Shown piece by piece: positions 9,053 to 15,026 of a DNA stretch of 64,000 nt (within the stretch, counting starts at the first letter, position 1; each line of letters opens with the position of its first letter). Below the pieces are notes generated by a model. The model was not told where the DNA came from and searched no databases. It saw only the letters and a program-made list of their open reading frames with translations. The stretch comes from Nitrospinaceae bacterium (GTDB taxonomy: Bacteria; Nitrospinota_A; UBA7883; JAJDBK01), in contig JAJDBK010000046.1 in the NCBI GenBank assembly GCA_029261405.1, positions 1 through 64,000 of the forward strand. Direction: 5' to 3'. The translations under genes were made by a program, and so were the position numbers.

Positions 9053-9460
9053 TTAGTCCCCCTCCTCGTTCTTCTCCTTCACCAGCGATTTCACCAGGTC
9101 GGTAAGGGAGACGATGCCGAGCATTTCGTTTCCGTCCACCACCAGCATCCTTGAAACACCGACTCTTGTCATCAGTCTGGCGGCGTATTTAATATCCAAT
9201 TCGCTCTGCACAGTCATGCACGGTTTGCTCATGACATCAAACACATTCAGAAGGTCCAGTTCCTGCTTGTCGTCGGCGATGACCTCCTGGGCTATGTCGG
9301 TAAACGTCAGGATGCCGAAAGCGTCGTTGGCGTGTCTCGGTTTGATGATAATCGACTTGACCGAACTTGAAAGCATCATGTTCAGACCTTCCATCAACGG
9401 CGCCATACCGTCGATCGTCAGAACATTGGTTACCATCACGTCTTTGACTCTTACAATCAT
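9053..9460 (-). CDS. Two-CBS-domain protein
   Basis: 135 residues made of two CBS motifs (about 8-60 and 74-128): VKDVMVTNVLTIDG, IIIKPRHANDAFGILTFTDI, then FDVMSKPCMTVQSELDI, MLVVDGNEMLGIVSLTDLV. Paired CBS domains form a Bateman module that commonly binds adenine nucleotides and regulates transporters or enzymes. It is the last gene of the run DUF1538-DUF1538-PII-like-CBS and has a strong GGAGGA ribosome site 3 bases before its ATG. With the PII-like gene beside it, sensing of cellular energy state for the membrane pair is a reasonable inference, not proven. Confidence 0.85.
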   Translation of the reverse strand: MIVRVKDVMVTNVLTIDGMAPLMEGLNMMLSSSVKSIIIKPRHANDAFGILTFTDIAQEVIADDKQELDLLNVFDVMSKPCMTVQSELDIKYAARLMTRVGVSRMLVVDGNEMLGIVSLTDLVKSLVKEKNEEGD

Positions 9461-9492
9461 AATTCCTCCTTTTATTTTCCAGAAAGGATCAC

Positions 9493-9837
9493 CTAAAGTA
9501 ATTCCTCGGTTTTCTTTTTAAGGATGGCAAGCTGGCTCTCCAGTCCCACAACAGAATCGATAGGCATGGAAAAGCAGATACCGTTGCCCGGCTCTTTCAT
9601 CCCTCCCGAACTGTAGACCGCCTTCATGACCTTGCTACACAGGTGTCTTTCCACAAGCATCACCATCGCCTCCTGAGGTCTGTCGAGAGTCAATCCGAAA
9701 AAGGTCTTCGCCTCCTTGCTTCCTGTCCCTCGCACGTTTAGTATCGTGGCGCCTGTCACCCCCGCCAACTTGGCGCCGTCCAGGATATCCTCCAGGTTTT
9801 CCGCCGGACATATGGTAAAGAGCATGTTAAACCGCAT
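9493..9837 (-). CDS. PII-like signalling protein
   Basis: 114 residues with the ferredoxin-like PII pattern: first strand MRFNMLFTICP, helix with LEDILDGAKLAGVTGATILNVRG, a B-loop-like SSGGMKEPGNGICFSMPID and a final strand-helix. The T-loop region (GSKEAKTFFGLTLDRPQE) is short and lacks the RGAEY uridylylation motif of GlnB/GlnK. It is therefore an atypical PII likely to respond to nucleotides or another small ligand without GlnD control. It begins 6 bases after the second DUF1538 gene, suggesting that it binds and gates those membrane proteins, as GlnK does with AmtB. Confidence 0.75.
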   Translation of the reverse strand: MRFNMLFTICPAENLEDILDGAKLAGVTGATILNVRGTGSKEAKTFFGLTLDRPQEAMVMLVERHLCSKVMKAVYSSGGMKEPGNGICFSMPIDSVVGLESQLAILKKKTEELL

Positions 9838-9843
9838 TTTTCA

Positions 9844-10575
9844 TCATTTCCTTTCAGTTGGTCTTCTGTTTATCGCTTTTATCACAATTGCGTAACTCAA
9901 AACCGAAATCATCGGAAAAACCGACGCGAAAGCTATCAGGCCGAAACCGTCGATCAGAGGATCACGACCGGGTATGTTCGAGGCCAGCCCCAACCCCAGC
10001 GCCGCCACCAGTGGTACGGTAATGGTGGAGGTTGTCACGCCTCCAGAGTCGTAGGCAAGTGGAATGATCTCTTTCGGAGCCAGAAACGTCAGTATCACTG
10101 TAATAATGTAACCTACCAGGATGTAGACCCATAGTTGGTCGCCGGAAAAGATGCGGTAGACCCCCAGGGAAAGCCCGAAAGCCACACCGATAGCCACAGC
10201 GTTGCGCAGGTAGAAGCTCGGCAGGCCGCCCGATGAGATCTCCTCGGCTTTCTGGGCCACCGCCATCAGGGCCGGTTCAGCCATGGTAGTGGAGTAACCG
10301 ATGCAAAAAGCGAAGGCCAGGGTCCACATCCGTTTGTCTGGATGGGAAAACTTTTCGGCCATGTCCTTGCCAACAGGAAAGATACCCATATCAAGCCCCA
10401 CCAGGAAAACATATAAACCGACCACCACCGCGACAAACCCCAAACAGATCATTCTCGGGTTAGGCAATCCTTTTCGCAGAACGGCGAACTGGAAAAAGAG
10501 GATTACCAGCAGAACCGGCATAACGTCACGGAGAACTGATAGAAGGTCGCGTCCGATGGTGGCAAGAAATTCCAT
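9844..10575 (-). CDS. DUF1538 integral membrane protein, second of pair
   Basis: 243 residues with about six hydrophobic segments. It shares with the upstream protein the blocks CIGYSTTMAEPALMAVAQKAE, YLRNAVAIGVA, APKEIIPLAYDSGGVTTSTI and NPLIDGFGLIAFAS-like DPLIDGFGLIAFAS, so the two are paralogues from an old tandem duplication. DUF1538 proteins have no established function known to me; the conserved AEPAL and YDSGGVTTS motifs inside membrane segments look like a substrate or ion path. The ATG overlaps the stop of the preceding gene (TAATG), implying coupled, roughly equal synthesis and possibly a heterodimer. Confidence 0.85.
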   Translation of the reverse strand: MEFLATIGRDLLSVLRDVMPVLLVILFFQFAVLRKGLPNPRMICLGFVAVVVGLYVFLVGLDMGIFPVGKDMAEKFSHPDKRMWTLAFAFCIGYSTTMAEPALMAVAQKAEEISSGGLPSFYLRNAVAIGVAFGLSLGVYRIFSGDQLWVYILVGYIITVILTFLAPKEIIPLAYDSGGVTTSTITVPLVAALGLGLASNIPGRDPLIDGFGLIAFASVFPMISVLSYAIVIKAINRRPTERK

Positions 10576-11267
10576 TATAATACTAGCAACCCATAACCCA
10601 TGACAGTTATCATCGGGGTCAACGAAGCGAAAGCGATGAGTCCGAACCCGTCTATGAGTGGATTACGCCCCGATATAGAACTTGCCAAACCGACACCCAG
10701 AGCGGTTACAAGCGGTACAGTCACAGTAGATGTCGTCACACCACCCGAGTCGTAGGCCAAACCGATAATTTCATTGGGAGCGAAAACGGTCATCACCATA
10801 ACAATAACGTACCCGGTGATTATGTAATATTGAATAGGATGGCCCAGTACGATTCTCAAAGACCCCAAAGCGATGCCACCCGCCACTCCTATGGCAACGG
10901 CGTTTCTTAAGTTCCACGCCGAAAGAGTTCCGTTGGTGATAGTCTCCGCCTTTGCGGCGATGGCTATGAGCGCAGGCTCTGCAATGGTTGTGGTATAGCC
11001 TATGGCGGCGGCGAAAGTCATCAGCCACCATATGTTGCCCTTGGCGGCGAAGGCGTAGGCCATCGACTCACCAATAGGGAAAAGAGCGGCCTCAAGCCCA
11101 CGCATGAACAGAAACAGACCGAACACCACGAGCGCAATACCGAGTATAACCTTCGTTGTATTGGGAAACGGTTCGCCGATGACGATAAACTGGAAAAAAA
11201 AGATAACTACAATAAGAGGGGCGACATCTACGAAAGACCTGTAGAGTAGATAAAGGAAATTTTTCAT
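10575..11267 (-). CDS. DUF1538 integral membrane protein, first of pair
   Basis: 230 residues, about six hydrophobic segments starting with APLIVVIFFFQFIVIG. It carries AIGYTTTIAEPALIAIAAKAE, LRNAVAIGVAGG, APNEIIGLAYDSGGVTTSTV and NPLIDGFGLIAFASLTPMI, each matched in the downstream paralogue. It follows the peptidase gene by 46 bases and leads a membrane pair-PII-CBS module. Its role is unknown; transport under nucleotide control is inferred from the neighbours only. Confidence 0.85.
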   Translation of the reverse strand: MKNFLYLLYRSFVDVAPLIVVIFFFQFIVIGEPFPNTTKVILGIALVVFGLFLFMRGLEAALFPIGESMAYAFAAKGNIWWLMTFAAAIGYTTTIAEPALIAIAAKAETITNGTLSAWNLRNAVAIGVAGGIALGSLRIVLGHPIQYYIITGYVIVMVMTVFAPNEIIGLAYDSGGVTTSTVTVPLVTALGVGLASSISGRNPLIDGFGLIAFASLTPMITVMGYGLLVL

Positions 11268-11313
11268 TACGAGATCTTCATCCTGTTTTGCCCTGTTATG
11301 GAGACGACTCTGC

Positions 11314-12447
11314 CTAATATATCATAAACTCTTTCGGCACAGCGGAAGTTAAAACTTCACACGAGCCGGCCGTAACCAGCACAAGATCCTCGATTCGGAC
11401 CCCACCTTTGCCAGACAGGTAGATTCCCGGCTCTATGGTGATAATCATGCCCTCCTCAAGAACAGTGTTGTCTCTCCACGATACGGACGGTTTTTCGTGA
11501 ATGTCGAGACCAACTCCGTGCCCGGTTCCATGCCCGAAAGCCTCTCCGTACCCGGCCTCCACAACTATATCACGAACTACCTTGTCAATATCGTTCACCC
11601 TGACTCCCGGTTTTACAGCGTCTATCCCGGCCAGGTTAGCCTCCAGGACTATCGAATATACATTTTTCATCTCGTCATTTACGCTCGTAACAGCTATCGA
11701 CCGGGTATTGTCGGTGTGGTAGCCCCAACCCTTAGCGCCCCAATCGAGAGTCGTCATATCCCCGGCTGATATCTTTTTTGACGAGGCCACCCCGTGCGGC
11801 AGGGCCGATCTTTCACCCGAAGCCACGATAAAATCGAAAGCGGGTCCGTCGGCTCCGGCTTTTTGCAACAGGTATTCGAGTTCCAGCGCCACATCCCTCT
11901 CCACTGCGCCGGGACGAATCAGTTCGACTGTCCTGGGATAGACTTCCGCCAGCATTCCGGCCAGACGTTTTGTGGCTTCGATCTCAGGCTCATCTTTGCG
12001 TAACCGAACCTCCTCACACATCTGGAGGGTATCTTCGAGTTTGACGCCGGAAAATTTCTCCTTCATCTCCTTAGCCTTTGCGACCGACACCTTTTCAGCT
12101 TCAAATCCGAGAGTTTTTACATTCCGTTCGCTCAAAAGTTTTGCGATGGTCTTCATCGGGTCACGATATTCGTGAATGACAGCGTCGCTGACCTGATCGA
12201 AAGCCTGACCTCTGTATCGAAAGTCTGTGAGAAAATCAAAACCGTCCGGTGTCACGAGGACCGTAGCCGACGTACCGGTAAACCCTGCGAGGTAACGGAT
12301 ATTTACCGGGTGGGTAACCAGAAGGGCGTCTAACCCGGCGTGAACGATCTTCTCCTGCAGGGCGGCTCTGCGGCGCTGGTAAAAGGGAGCGGATAGCTCC
12401 TTTGATTCGAGGATAAGTGGTTTACACCTCAAGATTGGCGACCACAT
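11314..12447 (-). CDS. Xaa-Pro aminopeptidase (M24 family)
   Basis: 377 residues. Creatinase-type N-terminal domain (about 25-140: LDALLVTHPVNIRYLAGFTGT) followed by an M24 metallopeptidase domain with metal ligands visible in TLDWGAKGWGYHTDNTRS (two Asp), FGHGTGHGVGLDIHE (His), TIEPGIY (Glu) and GGVRIEDLV (Glu). It would cleave N-terminal residues from X-Pro peptides in the cytoplasm. The assigned ATG overlaps the aroQ gene by 26 bases; a shorter start inside residues 6-30 is possible because the first 20 residues are not family-conserved. aroQ followed by such a peptidase is a frequent bacterial arrangement, often with efp, which is absent here. Confidence 0.92.
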   Translation of the reverse strand: MWSPILRCKPLILESKELSAPFYQRRRAALQEKIVHAGLDALLVTHPVNIRYLAGFTGTSATVLVTPDGFDFLTDFRYRGQAFDQVSDAVIHEYRDPMKTIAKLLSERNVKTLGFEAEKVSVAKAKEMKEKFSGVKLEDTLQMCEEVRLRKDEPEIEATKRLAGMLAEVYPRTVELIRPGAVERDVALELEYLLQKAGADGPAFDFIVASGERSALPHGVASSKKISAGDMTTLDWGAKGWGYHTDNTRSIAVTSVNDEMKNVYSIVLEANLAGIDAVKPGVRVNDIDKVVRDIVVEAGYGEAFGHGTGHGVGLDIHEKPSVSWRDNTVLEEGMIITIEPGIYLSGKGGVRIEDLVLVTAGSCEVLTSAVPKEFMIY

Positions 12448-12913
12448 CGAGGGCCAGAAGATAGCTGAAAATACCGAATCCAGTGATGGCGCCCACTGCG
12501 ATATCCGATATGTACGACTTGTATCGAAACTCTTCGCGCTTGTAGACGTTTGACATGTGTACCTCCACTACAGGAAGACCAACCGCAAGCAGAGCGTCCC
12601 GGATCGCCACGCTCGTATGAGTGTATCCACCCGGATTGATTATGATGGCGTGGCACTGTCCGTAGGCCGACTGAATCGCGTCTATAATGGCCCCTTCATG
12701 GTTGCTCTGAAATATCGCGAGATCGATATTCAAGCCGACCGCTCTCTCCTTTATGACTCTGTTCATATCTTCATATGTGGTTTTTCCATAAAGCGCCGGC
12801 TCCCTTTTTCCTACCATGTTGAGATTGGGTCCGTGCAATAGAAGGGCTTTTCTGGGTGGTGGCATTTTCTTTTCCGGCGGTGTCATATTTTCTGGTGGTG
12901 TTTCATTTTCCAT
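12422..12913 (-). CDS. aroQ: 3-dehydroquinate dehydratase, type II
   Basis: 163 residues; third step of the shikimate pathway, a dodecameric cytoplasmic enzyme. Active-site blocks are LLLHGPNLNMVGKREPALYG (with the catalytic lid Arg and Tyr), FQSNHEGAIIDAIQ, INPGGYTHTSVAIRDAL and VEVHMSNVYKREEFR (catalytic His and Arg). An N-terminal extension of about 20 residues rich in Pro, Glu and Met precedes the domain; a start within it (for example at residue 10 or 17) is possible. It overlaps the upstream TPR gene by 11 bases and the downstream peptidase gene by 26. Confidence 0.95.
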   Translation of the reverse strand: MENETPPENMTPPEKKMPPPRKALLLHGPNLNMVGKREPALYGKTTYEDMNRVIKERAVGLNIDLAIFQSNHEGAIIDAIQSAYGQCHAIIINPGGYTHTSVAIRDALLAVGLPVVEVHMSNVYKREEFRYKSYISDIAVGAITGFGIFSYLLALDVVANLEV

Positions 12914-13754
12914 TGTTTATCATTCCTGATGAGGATTTCATTTCCGTTATTCGATTAAGCATTCTCTCAAGTTTCACTCTGCTCTTCGATATTTTCTTCA
13001 TGGCAGGGCGAGCTGTCTGATGTTCTGGAGCGATTTCAACAGGTGAATCACCCGGTAATGGCAGATGCGTTAAATGGAGAGGCTTTCTGGGTAGAACCGG
13101 TTTAGCCGCAACCTTTGACTGTTTGACTTGCGCCTGAGTCGTTTTCGGTCCAACTCTTTTTGCAATTGGCCTTATGGGAGCGGCAGTTGTGCGCTTTACC
13201 GATTTGACAGCGCCGGGTTTCGGTTTGGTTCTTGTTCCCCGATTTTTTTTAGCCGCTGGTATCTGATCCTCCACTATTGAAAAGAGAAGCTCTTTTTCCT
13301 CCACAGGCAGTTCGTAATGTTTAGCCAGACGTTTTATGGATGGCGTATCCGGGTAATAATCGAGCAAACGACGGCTCAACAGTTCCGCCTTCACAGGTTT
13401 TCCCTCCTGCTCGTAGACACGGCAGAGCAGGGTAACCGCGCCGAGTACTCCGGGCCATCTCTCCACAACCTCTTCGAGAAGCCTGCAACTTTTACCGAAA
13501 TCACCCCGGTCATAATAGAGGCGTGCGAGCAGGATCCTGGCCACCCGGCTGTTCGGTTTCTCCCCTACCCCATGCTCAAGCAGAGTCGTCGCCTGATCGG
13601 TCATTCCAAGCTTGGCCAGCGAGTCGGCCAGCGGGACGAATATGTACGAAGACCTGTCCTTTGCGAAGATAGCCGAGTAGTGTTTAACCAGCCGGGCAAA
13701 GAAAGGCGAGGTTTTCCGCCACGCTATGATACCGAAATCACGCATAATTAACAT
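12903..13754 (-). CDS. TPR-repeat protein with basic Pro/Lys-rich tail
   Basis: 283 residues. Residues about 25-140 form tetratricopeptide-like helical pairs (YIFVPLADSLAKLGMTDQATTLLEHGV, ARILLARLYYDRGDFGKSCRLLEEV, LLCRVYEQEGKPVKAELLSRRLLD). Residues 165-270 are a low-complexity basic tail (KPKPGAVKSVKRTTAAPIR..., KRVGPKTTQAQVKQSK). No signal peptide or membrane helix. TPR proteins scaffold protein complexes; no specific partner is recognisable. It is the first gene of the minus-strand group with aroQ, a peptidase and the DUF1538 module, directly behind a good sigma-70 promoter. The start could be ATG 13754 or ATG 13745; neither has a clear ribosome site. Confidence 0.75.
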   Translation of the reverse strand: MLIMRDFGIIAWRKTSPFFARLVKHYSAIFAKDRSSYIFVPLADSLAKLGMTDQATTLLEHGVGEKPNSRVARILLARLYYDRGDFGKSCRLLEEVVERWPGVLGAVTLLCRVYEQEGKPVKAELLSRRLLDYYPDTPSIKRLAKHYELPVEEKELLFSIVEDQIPAAKKNRGTRTKPKPGAVKSVKRTTAAPIRPIAKRVGPKTTQAQVKQSKVAAKPVLPRKPLHLTHLPLPGDSPVEIAPEHQTARPAMKKISKSRVKLERMLNRITEMKSSSGMINNGK

Positions 13755-13775
13755 TAAAATAACCGTAATTAGGAT

Positions 13776-13804
13776 ATAATATAGCGAAATCCCCCCTCCG
13801 TCAA
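13776..13804 (-). promoter_or_regulatory. Sigma-70 promoter of the TPR-aroQ operon
   Basis: Minus-strand -35 TTGACG (13804-13799), 17-base spacer and -10 TATTAT (13781-13776). Transcription would start near 13769, leaving only about 15 bases before the ATG at 13754, consistent with the lack of a ribosome site. Confidence 0.65.
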
Positions 13805-13948
13805 CACCAACTCCTGCCGAACGGCAGTTGCGGGTGCGGAGCGATAATCAAAACGATCCGATTCTCAGCGGTCACGATAATTGGTGTGCCCCAGCCACCG
13901 GAGCAAACGTAATCAAACCCACGAATACCAGCGCCAGCGAGATTCGCC

Positions 13949-13961
13949 GTGGCCGCGCCAC
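13949..13961 (+). repeat. Dispersed hairpin repeat, variant copy
   Basis: GTGGC-CGC-GCCAC, a perfect 5-bp inverted repeat preceded by ATTCGCC, the same flank seen in the copies at 14637-14670 (reverse orientation) and 43005-43133. Relative to those copies (GTGGT-CGC-ACCAC) the T-A pair is replaced by C-G, so both arms changed together. Confidence 0.6.
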
Positions 13962-13974
13962 TGGCCCAGCCACC

Positions 13975-14003
13975 TTGACAAGTTCCTGTCCTGATTTTAT
14001 CTT
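13975..14003 (+). promoter_or_regulatory. Sigma-70 promoter of hsp20
   Basis: Consensus -35 TTGACA (13975-13980), 17-base spacer, -10 TATCTT (13998-14003). It lies about 65 bases before the hsp20 start codon. No CIRCE element (TTAGCACTC-type) or obvious sigma-32 promoter is seen. Confidence 0.6.
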
Positions 14004-14069
14004 CTGAGCGAGAGAGTATGATTGTTGGCATTTATAACTTTAAACTATTTTTCATGGAGGTATGAAATC

Positions 14070-14498
14070 ATGTTGACACATTACAGGGAAAATTCGCTTG
14101 CTCCACTCGGCGGAATCGACCCGTTCAGGACGCTTTCTCTTTTTGACGAACTATGGCCTTCAACCCTTTCCGACCACTATTTTACTCCCGCTGTGGAGGT
14201 TACAGAGACCGATTTTGCATACAAGGTGACAGCCGAACTGCCCGGAATCGGGAAAGATGCGGTCAAGGTCGATTTTGAAGGATCGGTTCTTACCATCTCC
14301 GGCGAAAAAAGCGTGCGAAAAGAAGAGAAGGATGAGAAGGTATACCGCTCCGAAAGAGGGTACGGCTCCTTTTCTCGATCTTTCAGGTTCAGGAATATCG
14401 ACCCGGAGAAGATAAGCGCGTCCTGGGATAATGGTGTGCTTGAAGTATCAGTCCCGAAATCGGAGTCGGTTCAGCCGAGAAAGATAACCATTAAATAA
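14070..14498 (+). CDS. Small heat-shock protein, Hsp20/alpha-crystallin family
   Basis: 142 residues. ATP-independent holdase chaperone that forms oligomers and binds unfolding proteins. The alpha-crystallin domain runs from about residue 42 (FTPAVEVTETDFAYKVTAEL) through LPGIGKDAVKVDFEGSVLTI and ends with the DNGVLEVSVPK motif; the short C-terminal tail lacks a clear IxI/V motif (RKITIK is the nearest). The start at 14070 is chosen because a GGAGGT ribosome site lies 9 bases upstream; an open frame extends 16 codons further. It is a single-gene unit with its own promoter. Confidence 0.93.
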   Translation: MLTHYRENSLAPLGGIDPFRTLSLFDELWPSTLSDHYFTPAVEVTETDFAYKVTAELPGIGKDAVKVDFEGSVLTISGEKSVRKEEKDEKVYRSERGYGSFSRSFRFRNIDPEKISASWDNGVLEVSVPKSESVQPRKITIK

Positions 14499-14636
14499 TA
14501 GCTCCCACTCCACCATAACCTGGAGGCGGGTGGCAAGTATGGCAATGGCCCGGTCACCCGCCACACGGCGCGAACGTAAACAACCTTTTGCAACGGCACA
14601 CCTATCCCGCATTATTCATGAAGATTTGTGATGAAA

Positions 14637-14670
14637 GTGGTGCGACCACGGCGAATAGTGGTGCGACCAC
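14637..14670 (-). repeat. Two copies of dispersed hairpin repeat
   Basis: GTGGTGCGACCAC occurs twice (14637-14649 and 14658-14670), 21 bases apart, separated by GGCGAATA. Read on the minus strand this is ATTCGCC-GTGGTCGCACCAC, the same unit that is tandemly repeated six times with a 22-base period at 43005-43133. Confidence 0.75.
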
Positions 14671-14959
14671 TCGAGAACCAAAATGGCCGAAAGTGACGCA
14701 GTGGCAGGTGGATACGAAGATGTAACAGAAGCCTCATGAATTATCGGGGTTAGGGGTCGGTATTCTCTTTGTCGCCTTGTCGATCCACATTACCCATAAA
14801 GGTGACTCCAAAAAGCGCTAATACCACTTCGCTCCCTTCTCTCCACAGGCATTAACTCATAAACAATGATGACTAAACAGATCTGCCGCTAAAGTCTTGA
14901 ATTCAATTACCATTTTCGACAGAGACAGATTTTCAAAGCTGAAATAAGCCGCGAGGGCC

Positions 14960-14980
14960 ATACCTCATATGAGGTATAAT
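14960..14980 (+). promoter_or_regulatory. 18-bp palindrome overlapping -10 box of histidine kinase gene
   Basis: ATACCTCAT-ATGAGGTAT (14960-14977) is a perfect palindrome whose right end merges into a consensus -10 TATAAT (14975-14980), 46 bases before the kinase ATG. No good -35 lies 17 bases upstream. A dimeric regulator bound here would cover the promoter, so this is a candidate operator; the regulator is unknown. Confidence 0.6.
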
Positions 14981-15026
14981 AAGCCAAAGATAAAATAGAG
15001 AATTTCTCCCGGCCGAAGGTGATGAG

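Larger units (their letters stand above)
13755..14069. other. Divergent intergenic region TPR gene / hsp20 with repeats
   Basis: Some 315 bases between divergent genes. It contains promoters for both sides, a CTGCCG-AA-CGGCAG hairpin near 13815-13830, one copy of the dispersed GTGGY-CGC-RCCAC hairpin repeat (13949-13961) and a minus-strand copy of the TTACGTTCGCTCCG-like motif (13896-13920). A 76-codon open frame on the minus strand is read as chance. Confidence 0.5.
14499..15026. other. Intergenic region, hsp20 to histidine kinase
   Basis: About 530 bases without a convincing gene. It holds a possible hsp20 terminator stem GGCGGGTG/CACCCGCC (14525-14562, 8 bp, no T-tract), a reverse copy of the TTTACGTTCGC motif (14562-14585), two hairpin repeats (14637-14670) and the palindromic promoter of the kinase gene (14960-14980). 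Confidence 0.5.

Noticed and set aside
13801-14031. 76-codon minus-strand frame between the TPR gene and hsp20
   Set aside because: It spans both promoters and repeat motifs, has no ribosome site and no recognisable domain; composition is Gly/Ala-rich by chance.
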